In this document: piece after piece, positions 1 through 8,171 of the stretch
Layout of the letters: the number at the start of each line of letters is the position of its first letter
Numbering within the stretch: the first letter of the stretch is position 1
Source: a virus
Length of the DNA stretch: 40,180 nucleotides
Strand: one strand, 5' to 3'
Virus record (IMG/VR): IMGVR_UViG_3300028786_000016
Coordinates: 1 to 40,180 of that record
Program-made: the position numbers and the translations under genes
Notes under the pieces: model-generated
Seen by the model: the letters and a program-made list of their open reading frames with translations, nothing else
Databases searched by the model: none
What the model was told of the DNA's origin: nothing

Positions 1-87
1 TGAGCCGGTCGTGAACGACAGGCCATCGAGGCAGGGATTCGACTGCAGTACGCCGAGAGCCCGGCCGGTTCCAACTGGTGCGCTCAT
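1..87 (-). CDS. Hypothetical phage protein, truncated by the window edge
   Basis: An ORF opens at an ATG at 87 behind a strong ribosome site (GGAGG, about 6 bases away) and runs off the left edge after 29 codons (begins MSAPVGTGRALG). It lies just downstream of the intrinsic terminator that ends the coat operon, so it needs its own promoter or read-through. Only the N-terminus is seen and I recognise no family. By position it should be a head or tail structural gene between coat and the gp4-like gene. It does not continue in frame into the right edge of the window. Confidence 0.6.
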   Translation of the reverse strand, partial: MSAPVGTGRALGVLQSNPCLDGLSFTTGS

Positions 88-98
88 GTTGAGCCTCC

Positions 99-130
99 AA
101 AAAGAGAGGGAGGGGCTGCGAACCCCTCCC
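99..130 (-). terminator. Intrinsic terminator after the coat/head-fibre genes
   Basis: On the minus strand a perfect 8-bp stem (GGGAGGGG / CCCCTCCC, 7-base loop) is followed directly by a T-rich tract (TCTCTTTTT). It starts 7 bases beyond the stop codon of the head-fibre-like gene. This is a textbook Rho-independent terminator and would end or attenuate the leftward head operon. The tail of its T tract abuts the ribosome site of the next gene. Confidence 0.85.
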
Positions 131-136
131 GATGGA

Positions 137-418
137 TCACGAACCCTTCAGCAGACCGAGCGACACGAGACTGGCCCGGATGTTTTCCAACTGCGCGGCA
201 AACGAATTGAACGCCGTGAGTGTGGAGAATCCGTAGCCGCCACCGGTTGCCGTGGTGAGCGTGAGAGCCGCCTGGTTCGCATTCGTGGGCTGCGTGATGG
301 GAGTCACGCCGTAGAACGCGATCAGGCTGGAAGCCGTGGTGCCCATTGTCTGGGGGCTACCAAGGCCGATGTCAGTGCTGCCCGTCGTTACTGCCGGGCC
401 GGGATTTGTCGTTGCCAT
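137..418 (-). CDS. Small head-fibre/decoration-like structural protein
   Basis: 93 aa, ATG start. It contains the phrase FYGVTPITQPTNANQAAL followed by a TTATGGGYGF segment and a C-terminal helix (AQLENIRASLVSLGLLKG). From memory, this YGVTP...Q pattern occurs in many small phage virion proteins that decorate heads or form head fibres; the assignment is by that pattern only. It lies 11 bases after the coat gene and before a terminator, so it is probably made in large amounts with coat. A very similar C-terminus appears at the right edge of the window (40000-40180), so the phage has two copies of this family. Confidence 0.65.
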   Translation of the reverse strand: MATTNPGPAVTTGSTDIGLGSPQTMGTTASSLIAFYGVTPITQPTNANQAALTLTTATGGGYGFSTLTAFNSFAAQLENIRASLVSLGLLKGS

Positions 419-429
419 GTGTTTTCTCC

Positions 430-1809
430 TTAGCCCGCGACCCGAACCGCAGCCGTGCGGTACAGACCCGCATAGCCATACAGAACGTCACATCGGGTAG
501 GCATTGCGTCGTTGTTCACCGTGTACTGGGTGACCATGCGCATGCTCATGCCGATGTCCGAATCGTTCGCCCGTGCGGCCTCTTCCACGCCACGCGGCAG
601 CGGAAGATCCGCGAACGCGAGTGCGAAGGCCGTCTTGTGCATGGCGATGCCCTGCGGAGATACGACGCTCTGGCTGCTCGCCACACCCGTATTCAGGCCG
701 CCGTTGACCGTGATCGCTGAGTTGGAAGCAAACGCCGACGTCGTCACCGCGTTCTGGAACTGACCACCGGTGATCACGCACTCGCCGATGAGGATCGACA
801 GCGCACCCGCACCGGAGCCCGCCGTGTACTCGCCAGTCGTGGCATTGAAGGTGCCGCTGGTGAGCGAGCCGGAGGCGAACGCAGGGCCCGGAGTTGCCGC
901 GCCAGCAGGGTTCTGCGTATAGCCGAACGGCGGGAGTACCACGAACTGCTTGAGCGCGTTGCCATACTGCGTGCGGCTCTGCGGATTCGCAGGGAAGACA
1001 CCCGCAATCTGGATCACGTCGCCGACCTTCAATACCGCGGTCGAGGCGGTCCAGTTGGTCGTCTGGATGAAGCCCGACTGTGCCCAGCCAGTGGTGAGGA
1101 ACGCACCGGCGGTATTTGCCGTCAGCACGGCCGCAGTCGTCTGGGTGGTTGCAACGCCAGACGTATACGAGACCACGTTCTGGTCCTTGTACCAGTCGAA
1201 GTTCGCGAAGTTTTTCGCGATCATGTTGCGCTTGATCATCTCGCCGATCTGCGCCTGGGGATTGAAGAGACCCTTCACCCCATCGACCGCCGTCGCCATC
1301 ATCTGCGGCGAGAGAATCATGCAGCGATCCTCTTCCGGGATCGCTTCATCGGACAGCCGCGCATCTGCCAGGGCGAACGTGAGGTAGTTCGACGGATACG
1401 TACCGAGGGTGCCGATCTGGTTCGCCGTGTTCTGGTAGGCGAAGTACAGGCCATCACTGTCGATACGGTTGGCGACAGTCGCCATCATCGGCTTCAGTAC
1501 ACGCGTACGGAACAGGTCCATCGACAGCAGGAGATCTGCGGTCGTGAACTGCACGTCCACGTGAAACTGATTGTTCAGCGAGACGGGAACGTACGTCTCG
1601 TTCGTGTCTTCGACATTCAGCGCGGGGCCGAACGTGCCGAGGTAACGCGGCGGACGCCGCACGTTGCAGGTCGCACCGATCTTCGCGCCCTTAATGGCGA
1701 ACTCGTCAGAGTACTGACGATCCACCTTGTCGGCGAAGACCAGCGTGTTTTCGAGGACGATCAGCCCTTCATTGGTGATGTAGCTGATCGTGAGTAGGTT
1801 GTTGCTCAC
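430..1809 (-). CDS. Major coat (capsid) protein, P22 gp5 family
   Basis: 459 aa, GTG start with a GGAG ribosome site. It forms the T=7 shell of P22-like heads. Family features are an N-terminal arm with DKVDRQYSDEFAIKGAKIGA, the conserved VRRPPRY segment, and the stretch LNNQFHVDVQFTTADLLLSM. A variable Ala/Thr/Gly-rich middle (about 215-370) corresponds to the inserted I-domain plus extra decoration, and the C-terminus contains MVTQYTVNNDAMPTRCDVLYGY. P22 gp5 is about 430 aa, so the length fits. It follows scaffold and portal, the P22 order. The family call is firm; details of the inserted domain are inferred. Confidence 0.92.
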   Translation of the reverse strand: MSNNLLTISYITNEGLIVLENTLVFADKVDRQYSDEFAIKGAKIGATCNVRRPPRYLGTFGPALNVEDTNETYVPVSLNNQFHVDVQFTTADLLLSMDLFRTRVLKPMMATVANRIDSDGLYFAYQNTANQIGTLGTYPSNYLTFALADARLSDEAIPEEDRCMILSPQMMATAVDGVKGLFNPQAQIGEMIKRNMIAKNFANFDWYKDQNVVSYTSGVATTQTTAAVLTANTAGAFLTTGWAQSGFIQTTNWTASTAVLKVGDVIQIAGVFPANPQSRTQYGNALKQFVVLPPFGYTQNPAGAATPGPAFASGSLTSGTFNATTGEYTAGSGAGALSILIGECVITGGQFQNAVTTSAFASNSAITVNGGLNTGVASSQSVVSPQGIAMHKTAFALAFADLPLPRGVEEAARANDSDIGMSMRMVTQYTVNNDAMPTRCDVLYGYAGLYRTAAVRVAG

Positions 1810-1842
1810 GTAGAGGACTCCGGAAAGAGGTTGGCATACCCC

Positions 1843-2871
1843 TCACCGCTTTCCCCCTGCGCGCTCAGCCAATCGCTTGGCGCGCAGTTGCTGGAAGGAC
1901 ATCTTCGACTCGTCTGTTTCGACAGTCGTCGTCTTGCCTTCGAGTGGGGTGATCGGTGCGGGCGCTCTGGAGACCTGCGTCGAAGTAGCTGCGGCACCCT
2001 TGTCAGGTGTGGCTTCAGCCTTCTTGAACAGCTTGTCTTCCAGTTTGCCGAGCTCCGCGATTGCGCGGATCGGCGACAGTTTTGCGATACGGTCGAAGTC
2101 GTCGCGATGCTTTGCGAAGTGGTAGCCCAGGCGGGCCCCGTTCTCGCTGTCCACGATGTACGCCTGCATGTGATGCGGAACTTCCCAGTCAGCCTCGCCA
2201 ACTACCTCGTGATAGTCGGGAATGTCTTTGGCCGTCGTCGCGATGCGTTCAGCGAACTGCTGTTGCACCGTCTCGATCTGCTGTTTCTGGGATTGCTTCG
2301 CATGCTCTGCGCTGTCGGCCTTGCGGGCCTGCGCTACTTCGTACTTCGTGAGTGCTTTCGTGTACTCACCGACCGTTTTGAAGTCCTCCTGCTTGGGTTC
2401 ATCACCCTCGCTGGCTGCTGTGCCCTGCACTGACTTCGTACCCTTCAGCGCATCCAATTCGCGCTGGAGAGCATCTGCACGCTCAACTGCCGCTTTTCGC
2501 TCGCGATATTCATCGCGCCCGAACTCTTCGGCCTCTTTCATCGCCCTGTGCTTCTTAGCGACGATCTTGTCGATCTTGCGTTTGACCGCGTCGCTCAGCT
2601 TTGCACCATCGTCGTCGTGATCGTCATCTGCGGCCGCAGCCGCCGTGTCATCTGGCTTCACCGCCTCATCTGGCTTCACGAACTTGCCATCGGGGCCACG
2701 GGCAGTTTCTTTCGCTGCCTCTGTGGCCTTTGCGCTGTCAGCCGCGGCCGTAGCCGTCGCTTTTGCTGAATCAGCCGCAGCCTGTCCAGACGCGTCCGGT
2801 GCCTTGAATTCCGGCACCTGACGCGTCTGGATGAACTGCTGGATGTTTTCGTTCGTGACAACCTGAACCAT
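1843..2871 (-). CDS. Scaffolding protein, P22 gp8-like
   Basis: 342 aa. It is highly charged and helical, with an Ala/Lys-rich N-terminal third (repeated ADSAKAT-type segments), a central coiled-coil-prone region and a short basic C-terminal helix (FQQLRAKRLAERAGGKR). In P22 the C-terminal basic helix-turn-helix of scaffold binds coat and directs procapsid assembly. P22 gp8 is 303 aa. The call rests on position between portal and coat plus composition, since scaffolds are poorly conserved. The gene starts 5 bases after the portal stop. Confidence 0.85.
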   Translation of the reverse strand: MVQVVTNENIQQFIQTRQVPEFKAPDASGQAAADSAKATATAAADSAKATEAAKETARGPDGKFVKPDEAVKPDDTAAAAADDDHDDDGAKLSDAVKRKIDKIVAKKHRAMKEAEEFGRDEYRERKAAVERADALQRELDALKGTKSVQGTAASEGDEPKQEDFKTVGEYTKALTKYEVAQARKADSAEHAKQSQKQQIETVQQQFAERIATTAKDIPDYHEVVGEADWEVPHHMQAYIVDSENGARLGYHFAKHRDDFDRIAKLSPIRAIAELGKLEDKLFKKAEATPDKGAAATSTQVSRAPAPITPLEGKTTTVETDESKMSFQQLRAKRLAERAGGKR

Positions 2872-2876
2872 TCAAA

Positions 2877-5078
2877 TCACCCTGCGTCGCTCGGACGCCG
2901 ATCGGTCTGTGCGGCCTCGATGGCCTTGTCTGCGGCCTTCGCTTCGTGGGCCGCCTCCACATGAGTGTTCAGCAACTGACCACCCACCTTGATTTCTGCT
3001 ACGTCGAGCGCCGTGTCGCGCTGGATATGCGCCACAGCAAGCTTGGTACGCGTGTTGCGATCCACTTCGCTTTGCCAGCCGTCGTAATCGCGCTTGCTGT
3101 TGAGATCGTCGCTGTCGGCCTTGCGCTCGGTGTCGTGCGCCTTGGTAGTGGCCGTGATGAGCGTGCGCTTGGTGGCGCCCTCTTCCTTGAGCTCCGCGAT
3201 CCCGCGGCCGTACTTGATCTCCAGCGCCTGCTGCTGGTTCTGGTCCTGCATTTGCTTCAGTTGTTCCTGAAGCGAGCTGATGATGGTCTGCGCCTGCTTG
3301 GGCAGGCCCTCCATGATCTCGTCCATCGCACCCGGTGTAGTTGCGGCCACACGATCGGCGAGCTGGTCGAAGCCAGGATGGTCGATGTTGCGCAGAACAA
3401 TATCCGGACCTTTCTGCACAACCACCTCACCAAGCGGTGTGTTGAGCAGTTCGATCATGTTTTCGGCAGCTTCCTCGCGCTTCGTCGCATAGCCAGGCCC
3501 CGTATCCATCACCACGGCATAGCGACCCACGCTCATATCGTTTTTCACGATCTGAACGGCAGGGTTCTCTGGATGGTCGGCACGCTCGTTAAGCGTCACC
3601 ATCTCCGGCTGACCGTCCTCGCGAATGATTCGCTGCATGCGCTGCGTGTCGTAATAGGCCGGAATGCGCTCAAGCAGCAGCACGCCAGTCCACGCAATCG
3701 CGAGCGTCTGATTGTCGTAGTACTGGAAGTGCGTCAGGTCCTGCATGCCCTGCCGGCGCTGCAAATACTTGTTCCCCGACACCACGCGCGCGGAGATTTC
3801 CGGATTCTCCTGCGGCATGCCCGCAACCGACATGAGATCGTGCTCGGCCCCAGAAGCCGCCTCTGTCATTCCCGCCTCAACCTGTGCAGGCGGAATGCGT
3901 TGCGGAGGTGGCAGCGGGGTCACACCATCCGGGCCCGCTATGGGTTTGTAGACGAGCGTGGAGTACGACTTTTGGTTGGCGTCATTCCACTCGGGATGGC
4001 CTTCGATCTGCCCCTCTGCAGCCACCCACGGAGCCTTGGGTGTTAATGCATAGCGTTCGGTCTGTGCCGTGCGCCAGTAGTTGAACATCTGCGCGGGGTC
4101 TTTCAGGTCTTCGACCATCCCCTTGCGCAGCACACGCCCGTTCACATCCTCAACATTACCTTCGCAACGAACAACCGGAATGTGTTCACCGGGATCAGTG
4201 CGACGATCTACGACAGTCTTGCCGTTGAGGCGGAACCACTGCACTTCGCAACGCGTCGAGGGACGCTCAGCCACGATCGTGAGCCCTAACGCCGAGATCA
4301 CATCTGGGTCGGCGAGATCAGAGCGGTATTTTGTCTGTCCATCGCTGAGACGGCACAGCGTGTCTCTCACTTCGTGGATGCGGTAGTACTCAGCAAGCCT
4401 GACTTCGTCCTTCGATTCCCAGTCAGTGGTCATGTCGCCCGGCGCATCGGTATAGCGCCACTCGACGTTCGCAGCCTTGGGATAGCGGCGCTTGTACTCG
4501 GCGCGTTTCATCGTTTCACTGATGATGCACCAGTACTGATCACGCCCATCCGGCATCACGGACGAGGGGTCCATGTATACCGTGAACGGGTTGCGGATCG
4601 GCTTGATCATCAGCTCCTGGTCGAAGCTGCGTGGATCGATGTATTCTGAGATGACTCGCCAGTACCCCCAGCCGATATCCACGGCGTTTTTGACGCCTGT
4701 GTCGTAGGCCACCGAAGCCGTCGAGCGATCTTCGATGTGGCGGATCAGCCCATTGACCACGCTCGCCGTATCGACATCCGCGCCATCACCGACAGGATGA
4801 CACTTGATTCGCGGTCGCTGCTGGCGAAGCGTGTTCTCCTGCCGCTGGCAAAATGTGTTCGTATGATTGATCGTAAGCGCGGGCCGACCATCGATCTTGC
4901 GCACGTTGCGCACATCCGCATCCCACTGGTCGCCCCATCGGAAGCGCTTGGCATCGATACCCTTGATACGATTCTCAGACTCAGCAGCGGTCGCAATGCG
5001 CAGGCGCTCGGCGCACTCGCGCCAGATGCCTTCGTCGGTCGTGGCGTCCTTGTCAAAGTCTGAGACTTGGGCGCTCAC
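2877..5078 (-). CDS. Portal protein, P22 gp1 family
   Basis: 733 aa from a GTG at 5078, whose GTGA overlaps the upstream stop; AGGGAG lies 6 bases before it. A longer ORF to 5204 would overlap the upstream gene for no reason. P22 gp1 is 725 aa. Seen: N-terminal ENRIKGIDAKRFRWGDQWDADVR, then RPALTINHTNTFCQRQENTLRQ, the clip/stem region, and a long charged C-terminal coiled coil resembling the P22 barrel (EEQLKQMQ-like, polar, Gln-rich). It forms the dodecameric vertex ring through which DNA is packaged and ejected. It lies in a terminase-portal-scaffold-coat block. Confidence 0.93.
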   Translation of the reverse strand: MSAQVSDFDKDATTDEGIWRECAERLRIATAAESENRIKGIDAKRFRWGDQWDADVRNVRKIDGRPALTINHTNTFCQRQENTLRQQRPRIKCHPVGDGADVDTASVVNGLIRHIEDRSTASVAYDTGVKNAVDIGWGYWRVISEYIDPRSFDQELMIKPIRNPFTVYMDPSSVMPDGRDQYWCIISETMKRAEYKRRYPKAANVEWRYTDAPGDMTTDWESKDEVRLAEYYRIHEVRDTLCRLSDGQTKYRSDLADPDVISALGLTIVAERPSTRCEVQWFRLNGKTVVDRRTDPGEHIPVVRCEGNVEDVNGRVLRKGMVEDLKDPAQMFNYWRTAQTERYALTPKAPWVAAEGQIEGHPEWNDANQKSYSTLVYKPIAGPDGVTPLPPPQRIPPAQVEAGMTEAASGAEHDLMSVAGMPQENPEISARVVSGNKYLQRRQGMQDLTHFQYYDNQTLAIAWTGVLLLERIPAYYDTQRMQRIIREDGQPEMVTLNERADHPENPAVQIVKNDMSVGRYAVVMDTGPGYATKREEAAENMIELLNTPLGEVVVQKGPDIVLRNIDHPGFDQLADRVAATTPGAMDEIMEGLPKQAQTIISSLQEQLKQMQDQNQQQALEIKYGRGIAELKEEGATKRTLITATTKAHDTERKADSDDLNSKRDYDGWQSEVDRNTRTKLAVAHIQRDTALDVAEIKVGGQLLNTHVEAAHEAKAADKAIEAAQTDRRPSDAG

Positions 5079-5365
5079 GCAAGCTCCCTGAACGCCCGCG
5101 CGAGTTCCAGCATCGTGGACTTCACTCCACGCTGCTTCTCGTCTACGCGCGACAGGCTGTCCATCTGGCTCACACGGATGGTTGCAGCCTCTTCGAGCTG
5201 ACAAGCCGCATCCTCACCCAGCTTCTGCCAGCGCTCGATCTCGGTTGCGGCCGTGATCAACGCAGCCTTCACGTTGAGCGGAGTAGTCTTTGGACAGTTC
5301 TGCTCGAGATCGCGCAGCATGGCTGCAGTGTTGGTGCGCTCAGCAGGAAGGGTGAAGCCGTTCAT
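5075..5365 (-). CDS. Hypothetical protein between terminase and portal
   Basis: 96 aa. The start is placed at the ATG at 5365 because its ATGA overlaps the previous stop. Begins MNGFTLPAERTNTAAMLRDLEQNCP; the rest is helical and rich in Ala, Glu and Arg (AALITAATEIERWQKLGEDA), so probably a small coiled-coil protein. Similar small helical proteins are often encoded between large terminase and portal in phages. I assign no function. Confidence 0.75.
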   Translation of the reverse strand: MNGFTLPAERTNTAAMLRDLEQNCPKTTPLNVKAALITAATEIERWQKLGEDAACQLEEAATIRVSQMDSLSRVDEKQRGVKSTMLELARAFRELA

Positions 5366-5553
5366 GACCCTCCCTGCTTGTCGATGTATTCCGCAAGCGC
5401 GGATGCAACGAGTGCAGTCGTCGCGACCGTGCGCACACGCGGACCACACAGCCGCGTCACGAGGTCAAACACTGACTCGGTGATGTCGCCATCCGGTACA
5501 GGCTGAGCAACGATGCGCAGCAGTTCCTGCTTCAGTGACTGAATGTCGCTCAT
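5362..5553 (-). CDS. Hypothetical 63-aa protein downstream of large terminase
   Basis: 63 aa from an ATG at 5553. Both ends are fixed by 4-base ATGA overlaps: with the large terminase stop upstream and the next gene downstream. Begins MSDIQSLKQELLRIVAQPVP; predicted mostly helical, no Cys, no membrane segment. Family not recognised. Position suggests packaging or head assembly, but this is inference. Confidence 0.75.
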   Translation of the reverse strand: MSDIQSLKQELLRIVAQPVPDGDITESVFDLVTRLCGPRVRTVATTALVASALAEYIDKQGGS

Positions 5554-6989
5554 GACATCCAGCTTGCGCGACCGTTGCGCTGTGCAGTGGTGGGAGCGGG
5601 CTTGTTCTGCATGGCCGCGATGCGCTTCATCATCATCGCGTAGCGTGTGGCGCTGATGAGGTCGTCGCCCTCCTTCACGATCAGCCCGTCGCGACGGTGG
5701 TAGAGATTGAACTCTTCGAACCACTGATTTAGGTGAGAGAACACCTTAAGGCGACCGGTCTGCATGCGGTCGAACATCTCGGCGATACCTGCCTCCACGC
5801 CGAACGAGCCATCCTCGAAAGTGGCACGCTGGACATGCATCTTCAGGCCCTGCGCGCGGTACTGGGCGGCGAGCTGTTCGCCCGAACCCTTGTCGTGTTG
5901 GAGGCCATCGTGAGGCCATGCCCATGGCAACCACTCGCCCCATGGACGTACCGCGGCAGCAAACATCGCAGGTGTCTGCTCGCGAGCCCGATGGCATGCG
6001 ATGACATACAGACAATCAGCATCGCGATCCCAAGCCAGCCGTACTCCCGCAGAGGGATGGTCCCAGCCAAAGTCGATGCCTCCCAACTGCACCCAGTGCT
6101 GGGGGATCGGGAAGGCCTTGACCTTGATGTCGTCTTCATCGATGGGAAACACACGGCCACTCCCCAACTGCGGAATGCCCTTGGTACGAGCATCACGCTC
6201 GAAGGCGGGATACGTTGCAATGATTGCAGCGCGCTGCTCTGCCGAGTAATGCGCAGCGTCCTCAAGCGTCATCTGCGTGACGTGCGTGCCAGGAACCTTG
6301 TCGATGATGAAACGCTTCACAACGCCTGTGATGCCCTTGAGCGGTGTGAACGTGATGAGGTTTGGCATCAGGCCCACATTCGTACGAGTCAGGCCCTCGC
6401 TGTAGATATCCTCTGGCGGCTCTTCGTCGTACCAGACACCACCCAGCGTCTCGCCCTGCCACTTCTCGCGGCCCTGGTCGTATGATTTGAATGCGAGCGA
6501 GCTTTCGCTCGCCTGAATATCCCCGCCGCCACCGAAGCGCGCGATGATGCTGTCCACCGCGCCCACAACACCACGGCGCATGGCAGGCTCACCCTTGAGC
6601 GCATCGTGCGGGATCATCCCCGTCCCCCATGCGCCGATGCGGCCCAGCAGGATGCGCTGGGGATTGTCCCGAGTAGATTCGCTTGTAACACCGCCGCACC
6701 ACCACGCAGGAGCGGACCGGAATACGTAACCGTCCCACCAGTCGGGATAGCGACCCGTGAGGTGCATCGCGACTTCAGCTCCGGCGCTGAGTGTCTTCCC
6801 AACCTGGTTCGCAGCCATGAGGAGCCGCTCACGATGTGAGAGACCAGCCGCATGAAACTCGCGCTGCTTGGGGTATGGAACATAGCTAGTTAACTTCCGA
6901 CGGGCTGCGCGGAGCTGGATCTCCTGCTCGAATGCCTGCAGTACCAAGCGAGGATCGGAGTTGTTCAGCAATGGCGCTAAGTTCGTCAT
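5550..6989 (-). CDS. Large terminase subunit, P22 gp2 family
   Basis: 479 aa (P22 gp2 is 499). ATPase and headful nuclease that pumps DNA into the procapsid. The N-terminus has the adenine-binding-type PYPKQREFHAAG (39-50). The Walker A variant MAANQVGKT lies at 58-66, Walker B GGVWYDEE ends with the acidic pair at 189-190, and a coupling motif TFTPLKG is at 213-219. The nuclease domain begins at GGIDFGWDHP (Asp306) and includes WPHDG and a late DLISATRY acidic motif. The start at 6989 overlaps the small terminase by 104 bases; it is favoured because residues before PYPKQREF match the P22 protein in length. Confidence 0.95.
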   Translation of the reverse strand: MTNLAPLLNNSDPRLVLQAFEQEIQLRAARRKLTSYVPYPKQREFHAAGLSHRERLLMAANQVGKTLSAGAEVAMHLTGRYPDWWDGYVFRSAPAWWCGGVTSESTRDNPQRILLGRIGAWGTGMIPHDALKGEPAMRRGVVGAVDSIIARFGGGGDIQASESSLAFKSYDQGREKWQGETLGGVWYDEEPPEDIYSEGLTRTNVGLMPNLITFTPLKGITGVVKRFIIDKVPGTHVTQMTLEDAAHYSAEQRAAIIATYPAFERDARTKGIPQLGSGRVFPIDEDDIKVKAFPIPQHWVQLGGIDFGWDHPSAGVRLAWDRDADCLYVIACHRAREQTPAMFAAAVRPWGEWLPWAWPHDGLQHDKGSGEQLAAQYRAQGLKMHVQRATFEDGSFGVEAGIAEMFDRMQTGRLKVFSHLNQWFEEFNLYHRRDGLIVKEGDDLISATRYAMMMKRIAAMQNKPAPTTAQRNGRASWMS

Positions 6990-7266
6990 CTGTCAGCGCT
7001 TCGAGCGGACGTACGAGCTCGACCTCCTTCGGCATCAGGGCTGCAATCGTTCGGACGTATCCAAGCGGATCGTCCTTACGGGCCTTTCGAACTGCTTCGA
7101 CCCCGTGCTTGCTGAAATCCGCTGCCAGCGTGCGCAGGAAGTCGCCCTGCAGGGTTTTGCGCAATCCCTTGGGTGTGCCCCCGGGATTGCCAGAGACGCC
7201 CTTAGGGAACGGCTTGAGGTTCTGGAGGCTGCGCTCGCTGACTCTCTTTGCTCCTGAACGAGTCAT
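6886..7266 (-). CDS. Small terminase subunit (DNA recognition)
   Basis: 126 aa, ATG at 7266 overlapping the previous stop as ATGA. The N-terminus carries KPFPKGVSGNPGGTPKG, the proline/glycine-rich lead-in (family DUF5681-type) common in small terminases of many phages. A helical middle follows (LRTLAADFSKHGVEAVRKARKDDPLGYVRTIAALMPKEVEL) that would support oligomer formation. It sits directly upstream of large terminase. The role, pac-site binding and presenting DNA to the motor, is inferred from family and position. Confidence 0.85.
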   Translation of the reverse strand: MTRSGAKRVSERSLQNLKPFPKGVSGNPGGTPKGLRKTLQGDFLRTLAADFSKHGVEAVRKARKDDPLGYVRTIAALMPKEVELVRPLEALTDDELSAIAEQLRSSLGTAGIRAGDPAPRSPSEVN

Positions 7267-7670
7267 GCAGCCCTCGCGCGTGAAGTCAGGTCATCCCGCA
7301 CGATCGCCACATCACGCTCCTGGCAGATCAGGTGCGGCACGCCGTTGTAGATTACCTCGGTGAACTGATAGCCCTTCCCGTCGAACTGGTTCAGGCCACC
7401 AAGCTCGATCACATCGCCGGGCTTCAGTTCGGTGGGGCGAAAGCGCTTGGAGTAATCCATCTTGGCGCGCTTGCCGAGGGCGTTGTTCGTGTACTTGATC
7501 GGGTTGTGACCCGGACCCACGGCGACCACTTGACCGCGAAGGGGACGGCCATTGCGGACGACGTGGATCCGAGAACCTTCACCGTGGACGCTTTCGCCAT
7601 CCCATTCGAGCGGCTTCACGAGGATGCGGTCGCCGGTCATCCGCATCGTGCCGTTAATGATCTCGGTCAC
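7263..7670 (-). CDS. GroES-like co-chaperonin (Cpn10 fold)
   Basis: 135 aa, ATG at 7670. The sequence follows Cpn10 layout: GDRILVKPLEWD near the N-terminus (compare the GroES start region), RGQVVAVGPG around 45-54, LKPGDVIELGG at 82-92, then a second-half strand pattern ending in HLICQERDVAIV (compare the GroES C-terminal edge). About 25 residues between VGPG and KPGD replace the usual mobile/roof segment. Phage Cpn10 homologues such as T4 gp31 replace host GroES so GroEL can fold large phage proteins. The gene is translationally coupled to small terminase. The fold call is from pattern only; activity is inferred. Confidence 0.7.
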   Translation of the reverse strand: MTEIINGTMRMTGDRILVKPLEWDGESVHGEGSRIHVVRNGRPLRGQVVAVGPGHNPIKYTNNALGKRAKMDYSKRFRPTELKPGDVIELGGLNQFDGKGYQFTEVIYNGVPHLICQERDVAIVRDDLTSRARAA

Positions 7671-7852
7671 GATGCATACCCCGTGCAGATCAGTCCGCCA
7701 GTGGCAGGGTTGAGGTCAAACTTCACACGCCTGCACCCTGTGCTGCGAAGGATCCGCTCTGCATCCTCACGATTCTCTGGCGTATCTGCGCCACGATTCA
7801 GGACCGCCATAGGCGGTGCTTCAACAATCGGTGGCGGCGTCTCGTAAGGCAT
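7667..7852 (-). CDS. Hypothetical 61-aa protein
   Basis: 61 aa from ATG 7852, giving a TGATG overlap with the upstream stop; a TTG one codon earlier is possible. It ends in an ATGA overlap with the GroES-like gene. Proline-rich N-terminus (PYETPPPIVEAPPMAV), then a short charged segment DTPENREDAERILRSTGCRRVKFDLNPATGG. No recognisable domain. Confidence 0.7.
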   Translation of the reverse strand: MPYETPPPIVEAPPMAVLNRGADTPENREDAERILRSTGCRRVKFDLNPATGGLICTGYAS

Positions 7853-8124
7853 CAATGGCTCCCATTGACGAGCGCAAGGCGCACCGCGCCGGCGGTTGTA
7901 TCTTCCGCAGGTGGGGCAACGTCCCAGTCAACCGGGCGATTCAGCGCAAGCTGGAAATGGTCGCAACCACGGCCACAGCCCATGTGCTTCGTGTACCAGT
8001 CATCGAGGCGCTTGAGGTTCGGCGCCATGTACGGGACGTCGTTTCCGAGGCGCTCGCCGATCACGATCGCATCCTCGAGACGTGGGTGATGCGAGCACAC
8101 GAGAAACATCCGATTGGCGCTCAT
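7852..8124 (-). CDS. Hypothetical 90-aa protein
   Basis: 90 aa, ATG at 8124. Begins MSANRMFLVCSHHPRLEDA and contains KHMGCGRGCDHFQLALN. The pattern of spaced Cys and His (C-SHH near the start; H-x2-C-x3-C-x-H later) could bind metal but matches no family I know. It is coupled on both sides by overlapping start and stop codons within the operon upstream of packaging genes. Confidence 0.75.
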   Translation of the reverse strand: MSANRMFLVCSHHPRLEDAIVIGERLGNDVPYMAPNLKRLDDWYTKHMGCGRGCDHFQLALNRPVDWDVAPPAEDTTAGAVRLALVNGSH

Positions 8125-8171
8125 CGCTTTGGCCTCGGACGCTTCGGCTTCAGGATGTCGCAGAGCTTCAC
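8121..8171 (-). CDS. Possible 16-residue basic micro-protein
   Basis: A GTG at 8171 overlaps the stop of the secreted protein gene (GTGA), and its TGA overlaps the ATG of the next gene (ATGA). This gives a 16-residue peptide, VKLCDILKPKRPRPKR, filling the only gap in an otherwise fully coupled run. It is highly basic at the C-terminus. Perfect overlaps at both ends argue for translation, at least as a ribosome relay; chance is not excluded at this length. Confidence 0.4.
   Translation of the reverse strand: MKLCDILKPKRPRPKR

Noticed and set aside
2946-4046. 366-codon ORF antisense to the portal gene
   Set aside because: Portal gene frame has clear family similarity; the antisense product is His/Arg/Leu-rich shadow coding typical of GC-rich DNA.
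5079-5204. Longer portal ORF with 42 extra N-terminal codons
   Set aside because: The extension lies wholly inside the upstream gene; the GTG at 5078 has a ribosome site and a GTGA overlap and gives P22-like length.
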